Assembly (NCBI GenBank): GCA_964609385.1
Contig: CAZSSM010000001.1
Location: 62,001-126,000 of the forward strand
Source: CAZSSM01 sp964609385
GTDB lineage: Bacteria > Planctomycetota > Planctomycetia > Isosphaerales > Isosphaeraceae
DNA: 64,000 nucleotides
Direction of reading: 5' to 3'
The notes below the pieces were generated by a model. The model was not told the origin of the DNA and did no database searches. It saw nothing but the letters and a program-made list of their open reading frames with translations. Below, piece by piece: positions 44,058-54,051 of this stretch; the first letter of the stretch is position 1; each line of letters opens with the position of its first letter. The position numbers and the translations under genes were made by a program.

Positions 44058-47000
44058 TTATCCTTCGACACCATTTAGAGTCCACTTGTCGCGGTCCTCT
44101 TCGTCTTCAGGGATGAAGCGGTCGAAGCCGTCACCACCGCGGATCGTACCACCGAGGGCGACACCGGCCTCCAGGTTGATGGTGTCGTTTCCGCCGAGCG
44201 TCTCCAGCAGAATGGCGTCAAAGACGTCGAATCCTTGGATTCGCTCGACCTCGAGGACGGTGCTGTCGACCCGGCTGATCCGGACGATCGGGTCTCCGGA
44301 GGGGTTATTGGCGATCGTGAACTGCAGGCCCTCGTCACCTAGCCCACGAACTCGGAAGATGTCAGCACCTCCGCCGCCGTTGAGCGAGTCGGTGTCGGTC
44401 CCACCATCGAGCGTGTCGTCACCGTCGTTGCCTTCCAGGAGGTCTTGGCCCTGGCGGCCCAGCAGGACGTCATTACCAACGCCGCCTCGGAGCGTATCGC
44501 GGGTGTTACCACCGTCCAGGCGGTCGTTGCCCAATCCACCTTGCAAGAGATCATTGCCAAACCCTCCCAGTAGCGTGTCGTTACCCTCGTTCCCGAACAG
44601 CTCGTCGCCATCGCCCTGGCCGCCTAGGATGTCATTGCCGTCACCGCCCTCGATGGTGTCTTCGCCCTGACCACCGTCGAGCGAATCGTTACCGCGATCG
44701 CCGAAGATTAGGTCGCGTGAGCCGTTGCCGACCAACGAATCCCGGCCCCCATTACCATGGAGCGTATCGCGGGCCGATCCGCCGAAGCCTTCGTCGTTGC
44801 CTGGTCCGCCGATGATCTCGTCGTTACCGGAGCTGCCGACCAGCAGGTCGTCGCCGGCGCCCCCATCGATCGAGTCGTTGCCGTCGTGCCCGTTGATGAC
44901 GTCGGCACCGTCATCGCCCTCCAAGGTGTCGTCGCCGCCTCGACCGTTGAGCGTGTCGCTTCCTTCGCCGCCTTCGATCGAGTCGCCGGCGGAGCCGCCG
45001 TTGAAGAAATCGTTCCCGTTGCCCAGCGACCCGGTGACGGCAACGAGTTCCAGGGCCCCCGCATTGACTGAGTCGGCCCCATCGCTGCCGAGGACCCGAA
45101 CCACCCCGGTCACGTCGAACGACCCGATATCAGCGCCGTTCGCCCGGACGCGGACCTGGGGCTCGGCCGTCGTGCCACCGCTCAGCACGATCATGTCGTT
45201 GTTCAGGGAGCCGAGGATCTCCAAGTCGCCGTTGGAGAGCATCCGGACGATCACGCCATTGGGATCGCCGTCGCTCGGCTGATCGTTGTCCTCGTTCACC
45301 ACGGTAATGTCGACCGGATCGACCCGCTGGTAACACCCGTCGTCGCTCGTGCTCGAAGTCGCGATGGTAAAGGTGACGTCGCCATCGACGATCCCGTCAT
45401 CGACTCCAGTCACCACGACCGGCTGGAACTGGTCCCAGTTGTCGGGAGTGAAGGTCAGTGAGGCCGGAGACACGGTCCCTTCCGTCTGCTCCAGGCTGGT
45501 GAACTCGATCACCACGTCGGCCAACGGCCGCGACTCCAGCCGAACCGCGAACCCGTCCGAGCCCCCATCCTCGGTCACCGTCAATGACGTCCGATCGATC
45601 TCGACTCCTGGAAGACTACCTGGATTTGTCAGGATATCCTCGTACAGGACGAGGGCTCGGTTCGCCTCATCTGCTTGGTGGAGAATCCGATTTTCAATCA
45701 CATCAAGGTTGGTTGTACCCCAGAAATTGCAATTTAGATCGATGATTTCTGAGTTAGGCCCACCAGCCACAATGCTGCCGATCAAACTGTTGCCTTGAAA
45801 ACCTATATCTGAACCTCCACTGATCACAAGCTCAGAGTTGACAACAGATTGGGTAACGATTGACGTTGATCCAGTTCGTAAATCAATCCGCTCCCATGCG
45901 AACAGAGATTCTATTGCGACCAACTGTCCGCCATCCTGGATGAGGATGTCAGTAATGTCTCGCTGGTCGCCCGAGAAGGATCGAGAAAAACTAGTTCTAT
46001 GGGAACTCATTATGCCGCCGAATCGTACAGTGATTCCCGATGCGGTGCCGTTGAAGTCGTCCCCGTCAACGATGATAAAGCTAGCAGCGTTGTCGACCTC
46101 AAAGGTACCATCGACGATAATATTGACACTGTCCTGAATTAGGACGTCAGCACCGGGGGCGACCCGAAGTGTTGCGCCCGATCCAATGTCAAAGTTTCCA
46201 ATAAAATTGTAGCGGAGATTCGCCGAAGTAAGTGTCCCGATGGGAGCTAATTCAACTAAGTCAGAGTCTCCGATAGCTCCACCAAGAATATTCACTTCTC
46301 CAAGAGATCGATTGTTTCCCAAGTCATTTATTTCTGTAGCTGGAATAAAGATCGGATTGGCGAAGTTGTTGCCGACCAGGTCTCCTTCGTCAATGAGGGC
46401 ACCGTCGTCGAAGAAGATCCGTTCCCATGCGANNNNNNNNNNNNNNNNNNNNNNNNNNNNNNNNNNNNNNNNNNNNNNNNNNNNNNNNNNNNNNNNNNNN
46501 NNNNNNNNNNNNNNNNNNNNNNNNNNNNNNNNTCTCCATCGACGATGACAAAGCTGGCAGCGTTGTCGACCTCGAAGGTACCGTCGACGAAAATATTGAC
46601 ACTGTCCTGCATTAGGACGTTTGTCCCAGGCATGACGCGAAAGGTCGCTCCTGGACCGATATTATAGTCTCCAATGAGATTAAATCGGAGATCAGCAGTT
46701 GTAACAGTTCCAATTGGCGAAAGTGTAATGGTCTGCCCTGCTTCGATACTTCCTCCAAGGACGTTGACTTGGCTGAGGCTCTGGTTTTGATCGAGGTCAA
46801 CGATTTCCGTAGCTGGGATAAAGATCGGATTGACAAAGCTGTTGCCAACTAGGTCTCCTTCGTCAATGAGGGCACCGTCGTCGAAGAAGATCCGTTCCCA
46901 TGCGAAGGTACTGCCATCGGCAGTGAGTCTTCCCCCGGCGGCCACAAAGATGTCGGTAATGTCTCTCTGGTCGCCGGAGAAGGATCGTGTGAAGTTGGTT

Positions 47001-47401
47001 CCCCGCGCGTCCATAGTGCCGCCAAGCCGGATGGTAATTCCTGACGCGGTGCCGTTGAAGTCGTCTCCATCGACGATGACAAAGCTGGCAGCGTTGTCGA
47101 CCTCGAAGGTACCGTCGATTAGGATAGTTGCACTATCTTCCATCCGGACTCTCACGCCAGATTCTACACTCAGAGTCACGCCACTAAGAATTTGAGTAGT
47201 TCCGTCGAAACTGTAAAGACAGTCTGGATTATCCAAAACCAAGTCTTGTGCAATAATTCCAGTGATGGTTGTGTCCAATAGACGACGACTTTCGAGGCCT
47301 TCAACGTTTGGGCGTCGAGAGTGAAGATAATTTGGACGAATTGTTGCGCTGCGTCGTAGGACAGGACGGTAACCGATTCGGCTGAGTAGGTAGTTCAGCA
47401 C
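44058..47401 (-). CDS. Secreted tandem-repeat / Calx-beta-like / RTX protein, interrupted by assembly gap
   Basis: The gene starts at GTG 47401 with GAGGAG about 10 bases upstream. The N-terminus contains RRPNVEGLESRRLLDTTI, the planctomycete secreted motif. Then come long tandem units with FEVDNAASFVIVDG and FSGDQRDITDI, resembling a right-handed beta-helix. A Calx-beta-like segment (VEIDRTSLTVTEDGGSDGFA) follows, then NDMIVLSGGT, many RTX repeats (GGAGDDLLVGSSGNDEIIGG) and a C-terminal module ending DKWTLNGVEG. The N run at 46433-46532 sits inside the second unit. Read literally it breaks the frame into two pieces (46328-47401 and 44058-46322), but homology continues across it, so I treat this as one gene. 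The product should be about 1130 residues once the gap is filled. It is probably extracellular. Confidence 0.8.
45885..47119 (-). repeat. Tandem 531-bp repeat units
   Basis: The sequence CCTCGAAGGTACC and its variants recur at 47101, 46570 and 46097. The first spacing is 531 bases, or 177 codons. The second is 473 bases including 100 Ns. The third unit is partial and diverges after about 45890. The flanks of the N run are nearly identical to the corresponding parts of unit 1. Confidence 0.85.
46433..46532. other. Assembly gap of 100 N
   Basis: This is a run of exactly 100 Ns, the usual placeholder for unknown gap size. It lies within the second 531-bp repeat unit. Aligning to unit 1 predicts that 158 bases are really missing. 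Confidence 0.97.
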
Positions 47402-47727
47402 GGGGAGGTCTCCTCTTGGTGTCTGTCTGTCAAACGTAGACTCAGTATTGGCACAAGCTTGACTTCACGGCCGATCGAATGGACTGCCTCGAAATGCGCG
47501 CAGTAAAACCCACCGATCGCGTCGGTATGAGAGTTCTCTGCGTTGGCAGCTCAACGAAGTGTTAGTGCTGCAAAGATGAAGCACTACAGCACATTGAACA
47601 ACAGGTCTTTGAGCAAGTCAAACTTTTTTCGAAGCATGCGATCTGATAGCCCAACTCATCGGGCTCCAACCCTTTAACGAAATTGGGGCTCCAAATTCTG
47701 CGAGTCGGAATTTTTTTGAGAATCCAC
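47402..47727. other. Intergenic region between the RTX gene and the namZ gene
   Basis: These 326 bases are AT-richer than the surroundings and contain a small hairpin (TAGTGCT / AGCACTA, 47563-47586). They presumably hold the promoter of the minus-strand repeat/RTX gene. No gene is supported. Confidence 0.4.
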
Positions 47728-48912
47728 TCATCTCGGATAACGGATCGTTTCTGAAACGTTGGCCCACCAATCGACTTCATCGAATTCGATGAGGTTTTTA
47801 AGAGTGTTTCGATCGCTATAATACGAGTCGAGATCATCGAGGGATTGTCGCAGCGCCGGGGAGCCGTGAAGGATATCGATAGCCGGCTTGTGGTACTCGT
47901 ATTCGTAGGGTGGTTCGAGCCAATCGAGGGCGTTGGGGAACAGGCCGCGGATCGTGAAGAGGATTGCCACGGTCGTTCGATAGGATCGGAACGTCCTTGG
48001 GTCAGTCACGTGGAGGTGAATTCCGCCGCAGGTCTTATCAGCGTGCTTGTCGAAGGTGGGTCGAAATCGGATTGGACGGATGACGAGTCCGGGCAGGCTG
48101 AGAGCTTCGACGGCCTCAGCGAGTCGGAACGGATCGATCCCCGGCGCACCGACGACCTCGAACGGCACGGTCGTTCCGCGACCCTCGGAGAGCGTCGTGC
48201 CTTCGAGCAGAACTTGACCCGGATACAAAAGCGCCGAGGTGAGCGTCGGTAAGTTGGGTGACGGCGGCACCCAGGGAAGACCGGTTTGGTCGAACATCAT
48301 CTCGCGGTCCCAGCCGCTCAGTTGAACGACCTCCAGATCGGCGTTCAAGCCCATCGACCGATTGAGGTATCTCGCCAGTTCGCCGATCGTGAGCCCATGC
48401 CGCATCGGGATCGGGGCGCGTCCGACGAAGCTCGCGCAGGATGGATCGAGCGTTGGTCCTTCGACGATCCGTCCACCGAGCGGATTAGGGCGGTCCAAGA
48501 GAACGACCGGCACATCGTGCTCTGCACATGCTTCGAGGACATACGTGACGGTCCAGATGAACGTGTAGACGCGAGTGCCGACGTCCTGAAGGTCGATGAC
48601 CACCGTGTCGAGGCCATCGAGCATTGCGGCCGTCGGGCGCCTGGTCTCGCTGTAGAGGCTGTAGATCGGGACGTCGAGCTGAGGGTGATGGTCGTGTTCG
48701 GTCTCGACCATATTGGCCTGGACCTCGCCCCAGAGCCCATGCTGCGGGGAGAACAGCGCGGCCAGGCGATCGGGATACGCCTCCGCCAATGCGTCGCAGG
48801 TATACCGAAATCGGCGGTCGATCGACGCCTGGTTCATCAACAGTCCGAACCGACCCGAAGCCAAGCGGGGGTGTGGCTCGGCGAGGACACGTTCCAGGCC
48901 GGTCGTGACCAT
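47728..48912 (-). CDS. namZ: NamZ-type exo-beta-N-acetylmuramidase (DUF1343), without signal peptide
   Basis: The protein has 394 residues from the ATG at 48912 with AAGGA about 9 bases upstream. DUF1343 landmarks: FGLLMNQASIDRRFRYTCDA, AALFSPQHGLWGEVQANMVE, YSLYSETRRPTAAMLDGLDT, VVIDLQDVGTRVYTFIWT, VVLLDRPNPLGGRIVEGPTL, GLTIGELARYLN and LLEGTTLSEGRGTTVPFEVV. The founding family member NamZ of Bacillus removes terminal MurNAc from peptidoglycan fragments (GH171). No signal peptide is present, so this copy probably acts in the cytoplasm on imported fragments. It follows the serine-hydrolase/NamZ fusion gene by 50 bases, and the flanking symporter, murQ and kinase genes support a MurNAc-recycling role. 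Substrate preference is not shown by sequence. Confidence 0.87.
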   Translation of the reverse strand: MVTTGLERVLAEPHPRLASGRFGLLMNQASIDRRFRYTCDALAEAYPDRLAALFSPQHGLWGEVQANMVETEHDHHPQLDVPIYSLYSETRRPTAAMLDGLDTVVIDLQDVGTRVYTFIWTVTYVLEACAEHDVPVVLLDRPNPLGGRIVEGPTLDPSCASFVGRAPIPMRHGLTIGELARYLNRSMGLNADLEVVQLSGWDREMMFDQTGLPWVPPSPNLPTLTSALLYPGQVLLEGTTLSEGRGTTVPFEVVGAPGIDPFRLAEAVEALSLPGLVIRPIRFRPTFDKHADKTCGGIHLHVTDPRTFRSYRTTVAILFTIRGLFPNALDWLEPPYEYEYHKPAIDILHGSPALRQSLDDLDSYYSDRNTLKNLIEFDEVDWWANVSETIRYPR

Positions 48913-48962
48913 GAGACTGGTCCTTTGGATCAGAGAGGAATTTCCCTGGATCCCATGTGCGA

Positions 48963-51338
48963 TCAGGGATAGAGGAGGAATTTCTCGCGGCGATTACGGA
49001 ACGCGTCAAGTTCGGGTTTCGTGATGAGTTGGATCTCGTCGACGGATCGGCCATCGCGGACCGCTTCGAAAGCGCGTTGGTTGCCGAGCAGGCGAATGTA
49101 GGGGACGAGGTCCCAGTCGTTGGGGTGTCGGAGTCGGAGTTGTCGAGCGATCTCCAGGCCCGTCCGGATCGACCGGAACCGTTCACGGTCGGTGACGATG
49201 AGATTGATTCCGGAGCAGACCTCGTTTTGGTACTTGCTCGTCTCGGGCGTGAATCGGATGGGGATGAACCGGACGCCCGGCAAGCCGAGCGCGTTGAGCG
49301 TGGCGGCGAGACCTTGACCGTCGAGCCAAGGGGCACCAATGACCTCAAACGGAGTGTCGGTCCCACGTCCAACCGACATGTTAGTGGTCTCCAAGAGGCC
49401 GATCCCTGGATAGAGCAGGGCTTGGTTCAGGCTCCGCATGTTGGGAGAGGGATTGACCCAAATCAAACCGTTGGCATCGTGATAATCGCGGCGATCCCAC
49501 CCCTCAATCGGGATTACCTGGAGCTTGAGGTCGAGTCCGAGTTCACCGGCAAAGAGCCGTGCCAGTTCGCCAACGGTCATCCCATGGCGGATCGGCAACC
49601 GGTGGGCCGCGACGAACGACTCGCGACCCGGGTCGAGCATCGGTCCGTCCACGTCGAGTCCGTTGATCGGGTTGGGGCGATCCAGGACAACGAATCGTAT
49701 GTCATGCTCGGACGCGGCGATCATCGCGTTGCGCATCGTGGCGATATAGGTGTAGAATCTCGAGCCGATGTCTTGGATATCGAATACGAGCGTGTCGATC
49801 CCTTGGAGCATCTCGGGGGTAGGCGACCGGGTCGCGCCGTAGAGGCTGTAGACCCGAACGCCGGTCCGGTCGTCGGTCGTGTCGGCGATTCGCGATTGAT
49901 CCAGAAGGCCCTCCAGACCGTGCTCGGGGCTGAACAGTGCGACCAGTTCCACTCCTTCAGCGCGATCGAATACGACGGCGGTGCTGGTCCCGTCGCGGGT
50001 CACGCCGGTCTGGTTGGTGATCAAGCCGACACAGGCGCCGCTGAGGTCACGGAAGTCGTTGGCCACAAGGCAATCGATCCCGGTCCGGACCGGTGAACGG
50101 GACGGTCGTGTGAAATGATCGCGGGTCGCGGAGGCTCGGGGCGGGACATCGAGAATGGCACTGGCGGCAACGGTCGCGATCCGACCGGCTAAGGCGTTGA
50201 CCGAGCCTCGGCCATCGGGATGGACTCGATTACTCAAGAAGATGAACACAAGTTCCAAGCCCGGATCGACCCAAAAGACCGTTCCGGTGAACCCCCCATG
50301 TCCGAAGGCTCGGACCGTGAACAGGTCGCCCCGATTGGACGAGTAGGGTGACTTTTTATCCCATCCCAGGCCGCGGAAGACACGTCCTGGTCCCTCGTAG
50401 GCGTCGGTCATCAAGTCGACCGTCTCGGGCTCCAGGATCCGGACTCCGGCGTATTCGCCCCGACCGAGCATCATCTGACCGTAGACGGCCAAGTCCTCGG
50501 CCGTTGAGAAGAGGCCGGCGTGACCGGCGATCCCTCCAGTGAGGTAGGCGCGGGGGTCATGGACCTCGCCACGCATCCAGCGACCCTCACGCTCCTGAGT
50601 GACGGCTGCACGGGAACGAAGCGGCTCCGATGGGAGATATCCCGTCTCGGTCATTCCAAGAGGCTTGAAGATCTGTTCTTGTGAAAACTCATGGACGTTT
50701 ACGCCGGTGATCCGCTCGACCAGCTTGCCGAGGATCTGGAACCCGACGTCGGTGTAAATGAATCGCTCGCCCGGTTTCGCCGAGAGTTCTGTGGCCCAAA
50801 TCCGATCGAACGCTATGTCCTCGCCGTCTCCGAAGTCGGCGACGGGGAGGTCGGGGATGAGGCCACCCTGATGGGTGAGCAACTGATAGATCGTGATCTT
50901 TTCTTTACCGCCTCCGGTGAACCCGGGGATATATCGGGAGACGGGGTCTCGTGGATGAATCCGACCCATCTCGACGAGCTTCATGATGCTGGTGGCGGTA
51001 GCGACCGGCTTGGTGATCGAGGCCATATCGAAGACCGTATCGGTCGTCATCGGAGCCCGATCCTCTTCGGGCTCGATCTGTCGATCTCCGTAAGCCTTCA
51101 GCCAGACGATCTGACCACGACGCGCGACTAGGACCACGGCTCCCGGCATCCGCCCGCGCTGAAGTCCTTCGGCGACCAGATCGTCGATGATGGCCAATCG
51201 GTCCGGGTCCATGCCGATGACCGTTGGATCGGCGTTCGGGAGCTTCGGCGGCGATGCCTCGACCGTCGAGCCGATGACGATCCAGGAGAAGAGAAGGAGT
51301 GGAACCATCCAGACCAATGAAAACCTGTATCGGATCAT
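48963..51338 (-). CDS. Serine beta-lactamase-like hydrolase fused to a second NamZ (DUF1343) domain, exported
   Basis: The protein has 791 residues. Its ATG overlaps the stop of the symporter gene (ATGA), implying coupled translation. A signal peptide (FSLVWMVPLLLFSWIVIGS) precedes a class-C beta-lactamase-like domain at about 40-395. The catalytic motif is S107-I-T-K110, with Tyr195 in IYTDVGF and H347-G-G in RAFGHGGFTGTVF. From about residue 415 a DUF1343 domain follows: ACVGLITNQTGVTRDG, LVALFSPEHGLEGLLDQ, YSLYGATRSPTPEMLQGID, VVLDRPNPINGLDVDGPML and TTNMSVGRGTDTPFEVIGAP. In Bacillus a serine-hydrolase amidase (AmiE) and NamZ are encoded by separate genes of the MurNAc operon. Here both activities may be in one exported polypeptide that trims peptides and releases MurNAc. 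Whether the first domain is an amidase, esterase or peptidase is unproven. Confidence 0.86.
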   Translation of the reverse strand: MIRYRFSLVWMVPLLLFSWIVIGSTVEASPPKLPNADPTVIGMDPDRLAIIDDLVAEGLQRGRMPGAVVLVARRGQIVWLKAYGDRQIEPEEDRAPMTTDTVFDMASITKPVATATSIMKLVEMGRIHPRDPVSRYIPGFTGGGKEKITIYQLLTHQGGLIPDLPVADFGDGEDIAFDRIWATELSAKPGERFIYTDVGFQILGKLVERITGVNVHEFSQEQIFKPLGMTETGYLPSEPLRSRAAVTQEREGRWMRGEVHDPRAYLTGGIAGHAGLFSTAEDLAVYGQMMLGRGEYAGVRILEPETVDLMTDAYEGPGRVFRGLGWDKKSPYSSNRGDLFTVRAFGHGGFTGTVFWVDPGLELVFIFLSNRVHPDGRGSVNALAGRIATVAASAILDVPPRASATRDHFTRPSRSPVRTGIDCLVANDFRDLSGACVGLITNQTGVTRDGTSTAVVFDRAEGVELVALFSPEHGLEGLLDQSRIADTTDDRTGVRVYSLYGATRSPTPEMLQGIDTLVFDIQDIGSRFYTYIATMRNAMIAASEHDIRFVVLDRPNPINGLDVDGPMLDPGRESFVAAHRLPIRHGMTVGELARLFAGELGLDLKLQVIPIEGWDRRDYHDANGLIWVNPSPNMRSLNQALLYPGIGLLETTNMSVGRGTDTPFEVIGAPWLDGQGLAATLNALGLPGVRFIPIRFTPETSKYQNEVCSGINLIVTDRERFRSIRTGLEIARQLRLRHPNDWDLVPYIRLLGNQRAFEAVRDGRSVDEIQLITKPELDAFRNRREKFLLYP

Positions 51339-52912
51339 TTATTCTTCTCGCCTGAATCGAGTTCTGGTTTGTTTGAAATGTTGGTGGATTTGGTGGGATT
51401 GCCCAATCCGGGCAGGGGGGGTGTGGCCAGACCGCCCAGCAAGGTGGCCAGGGTCCCGAAGACCGGGAACCAGGTCCATCCCAAGGTGAATTCTGATCCG
51501 AACACGCCTGTCCAGGCTGAACCGAACTCGGGACCGAACCGCAAGGTGGCGACGACTGCCAAGCCAGTGATCATGCCAATCAGCGCTCCGCGCTGGCCGA
51601 CTTGAGGTCGAACGATCCCGAGCACGAACGCGCCCAAGAGTGGGCCGGAGACGAATCCCGCGATGGCCAGCGCGTTCGAGACAATACTGCCGCGCTGCTG
51701 GTCGGGGATCCCAGAGATGGCCAAGGCCAGGCCGATCTGGATCAGGCCGAAGAGCACCGTTGAAGCACGGCTGACCATCAGGAGTTCGCCTTGGCTGGCC
51801 GATGCGCCACGCCAGGGGTGGTAGAAGTCACTGACCAGCGCTGAGGCCGACGAGTTCAGCGAACTGGAGAGCGTCGACATGGCCGCCGCAAGCATTGCCG
51901 CCAGGGTCAAACCAACCAGGCCAACGGGCAACTGATCGACGATGAACCGGGCGAAGACCTCGTCATTGGCGAAGGCCTGATCCGTCGGCACGTCGCGGTA
52001 GAAGGAGGCCAGGCCGACGCCGATCATCAGGAACAACGCGAACTGGATCATCACCGCCAAAGCGCTGCCGATCAAGGCCTTACTGGCATCACCTTGATTT
52101 CGAGCACACAAGTAACGCTGGACCATCATTTGGTCCGTTCCGTGTGTCCCGGCGGTCAGGAAGAGCCCACCGAGCAGTCCGCCCCAGAACGTCAACGGGT
52201 CAGACAATGAGAACGAGAAGTCGAAGACGCGGAGCCGGCCGGTCCGCTCGCCGAACTCCAGGAGATCGTCAAGCCCCTCCGGAGTCGCCCGGACCAGGAC
52301 AACGGCGGCTACCAACCCTCCTAGTAGATAGATCAACATCTGGATCCCATCGTTCCAGACGACCGACTTCATGCCGCCGAAGAGGGTATAACCGATCGTG
52401 ACCAGACCGATGACCAGGATCGCTGCGACGCGCGGGTCGATCGTCGAGGCGAGGCCCATTCCGTCGAAGACGACGCCCAAAGCCAGGGCTGTCAGCAGGA
52501 GTCGGAGCCCGTCGCCGAGGTTGCGTGCCACCAGAAAGAGGAGCGATGCGACCACGCGGGTCGCTCGGCCGAACCGGTGCTCCAGGACTTCGTAGGCGCT
52601 GAAGATCTGGCCGCGGAAGTAACCCGGCATCAGCACGAGCGTCACCAGGATCCGCCCGAGGAGGTATCCCAGGGTGAGCTGAAAGAAGCGGAGATCACCC
52701 CCTTCAGCATAGGCGATCCCCGGCACGCTCAGGAATGTGGCGGTGCTCGTCTCGGTCGCCACGATCGAGGCCATCAGGGCCCACCAGGGCAGATTGCGCC
52801 CGCCGAGTAGGTAGTCACCGAGGTCGCGGTTGCCCCGACCGACCCACACGCCGAGGGCGACCGCCGCGATCAGGTATCCGATCAAGACCAGGACATCGAT
52901 CCAGCTCAGCAT
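51335..52912 (-). CDS. Sodium:solute symporter family transporter, probable amino-sugar importer
   Basis: The protein has 525 residues from the ATG at 52912, where the first membrane helix begins (IDVLVLIGYLIAAVALGVWV). SSS-family landmarks: GNRDLGDYLLGGRNLPWWAL, SIVATETSTATFLSVPGIAY, GYTLFGGMKSVVWNDGIQML (sodium-site region) and AAMLAAAMSTLSSSLNSSAS. About 13-14 hydrophobic segments are visible, as expected. It overlaps the next gene by 4 bases and heads the minus-strand operon with the hydrolase/NamZ and NamZ genes. It is divergent from murQ. The context suggests import of MurNAc, or of MurNAc-containing fragments, driven by sodium; sugar specificity is inferred only from neighbours. There is no strong ribosome site before the ATG, so initiation may be weak. 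Confidence 0.88.
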   Translation of the reverse strand: MLSWIDVLVLIGYLIAAVALGVWVGRGNRDLGDYLLGGRNLPWWALMASIVATETSTATFLSVPGIAYAEGGDLRFFQLTLGYLLGRILVTLVLMPGYFRGQIFSAYEVLEHRFGRATRVVASLLFLVARNLGDGLRLLLTALALGVVFDGMGLASTIDPRVAAILVIGLVTIGYTLFGGMKSVVWNDGIQMLIYLLGGLVAAVVLVRATPEGLDDLLEFGERTGRLRVFDFSFSLSDPLTFWGGLLGGLFLTAGTHGTDQMMVQRYLCARNQGDASKALIGSALAVMIQFALFLMIGVGLASFYRDVPTDQAFANDEVFARFIVDQLPVGLVGLTLAAMLAAAMSTLSSSLNSSASALVSDFYHPWRGASASQGELLMVSRASTVLFGLIQIGLALAISGIPDQQRGSIVSNALAIAGFVSGPLLGAFVLGIVRPQVGQRGALIGMITGLAVVATLRFGPEFGSAWTGVFGSEFTLGWTWFPVFGTLATLLGGLATPPLPGLGNPTKSTNISNKPELDSGEKNK

Positions 52913-53109
52913 ATCGAATCGCTCAGGTCCGAGGGAAATGAGAGTGGCTGGTCGCCATCCCCACGATTGCGGGGCCTCGACCATGTTAGACGGTCGCACC
53001 GACGGGTAAGATCGTGACGGTCACCCGGATTCCCCATCAGCAGGATCGGTGTGGCCCTGTCGTCGGTCGTAGGGGGTATTGTCTGGGGCCTGTAAGGGGA
53101 CCGCAACCG

Positions 53110-54042
53110 ATGAGCACGGGCTTGGGCCGATTGACGACGGAGGGGCGCAACCCGGCCTCCTTGGAAATCGACCGTCTCTCCCCCCTGGAGATCGTCCGGC
53201 TGATGAATGCCGAAGACGCTCGGGTAGCAGAGACGGTCGGTCGCGAGGCGGGCTCCCTGGCCGAGGCCGTGGAGATCGTCGCCGAGCGTCTGGGTCGTGG
53301 CGGTCGCTTGATCTATGTGGGGGCGGGGACCTCGGGCCGGTTGGGTGTGCTCGACGCGGCCGAATGCCCGCCGACGTTCCAGACCGATCCGCATCAGGTT
53401 GTCGGGGTGATCGCTGGCGGGCCGGATGCCCTGATCCGTGCCGTTGAGGGGGCCGAGGACGATCCCGAACGTGGCGCCGAGGATCTCAAGGACTTGAACG
53501 TCGGGCCGGTCGACGTCGTGATGGGAATCGCCACCAGCGGGCGAACGCCTTACGTGCTCGGCGCGGTCGGATATGCTCGCCAGCAGGGTGCGGCCACGCT
53601 TGGTCTGAGCTGCAACCCAGACTCCGAATTGGCCCGGAACGTCCAGCTTTGCATCACGACAGTCGTCGGCCCTGAGGTCATCAGCGGCTCGACGCGGCTC
53701 AAGGCCGGCACAGCGACCAAGTTGGTGCTCAACACGATTACTACAGCCACGATGGTCCGGCTCGGCAAAACCTATGGAAACCTCATGGTTGACTTGAGAG
53801 CCACAAATCAGAAGTTAATCGATCGCTCGCGTCGGATCGTCGCCGAACTGACCGGTTTGCCAAGCCACGAGGCTGAAGCTCTACTGAACCGCTGCTCGGG
53901 CGAGGTCAAGACGGCCATTGTGGCGGCGCTGAGCGACCTGGAACCCGACACGGCACGAGGTGTGCTCGAGCAGACGGGCGGTCGGCTCCGCGAATCGCTC
54001 ACGCTCGCCGAATCGCTGCACAGACGCCACGAATCAGAATAA
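53110..54042 (+). CDS. murQ: N-acetylmuramic acid 6-phosphate etherase MurQ
   Basis: The protein has 310 residues from the ATG at 53110 with AAGGGGA about 11 bases upstream; the frame is open to 53014 but that leader lacks similarity. SIS-domain motifs: TTEGRNPASLEIDRLSPLEI, LIYVGAGTSGRLGVLDAAEC, PPTF following catalytic Glu85, GIATSGRTPYVLGAVGYA, GPEVISGSTRLKAGTATKLV and YGNLMVDLRATNQKLIDRS. It cleaves the lactyl ether of MurNAc-6-phosphate to give GlcNAc-6-phosphate and D-lactate. The sugar kinase gene begins 9 bases after its stop, so the two are one operon. The minus-strand NamZ/symporter operon is divergent, giving a compact recycling locus. All key motifs are intact. Confidence 0.95.
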   Translation: MSTGLGRLTTEGRNPASLEIDRLSPLEIVRLMNAEDARVAETVGREAGSLAEAVEIVAERLGRGGRLIYVGAGTSGRLGVLDAAECPPTFQTDPHQVVGVIAGGPDALIRAVEGAEDDPERGAEDLKDLNVGPVDVVMGIATSGRTPYVLGAVGYARQQGAATLGLSCNPDSELARNVQLCITTVVGPEVISGSTRLKAGTATKLVLNTITTATMVRLGKTYGNLMVDLRATNQKLIDRSRRIVAELTGLPSHEAEALLNRCSGEVKTAIVAALSDLEPDTARGVLEQTGGRLRESLTLAESLHRRHESE

Positions 54043-54051
54043 GTTGATTCT

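Noticed and set aside
48957..50096. A 379-codon plus-strand open frame opposite the NamZ fusion
   Set aside because: It is antisense to conserved DUF1343 sequence; a shadow of codon bias.
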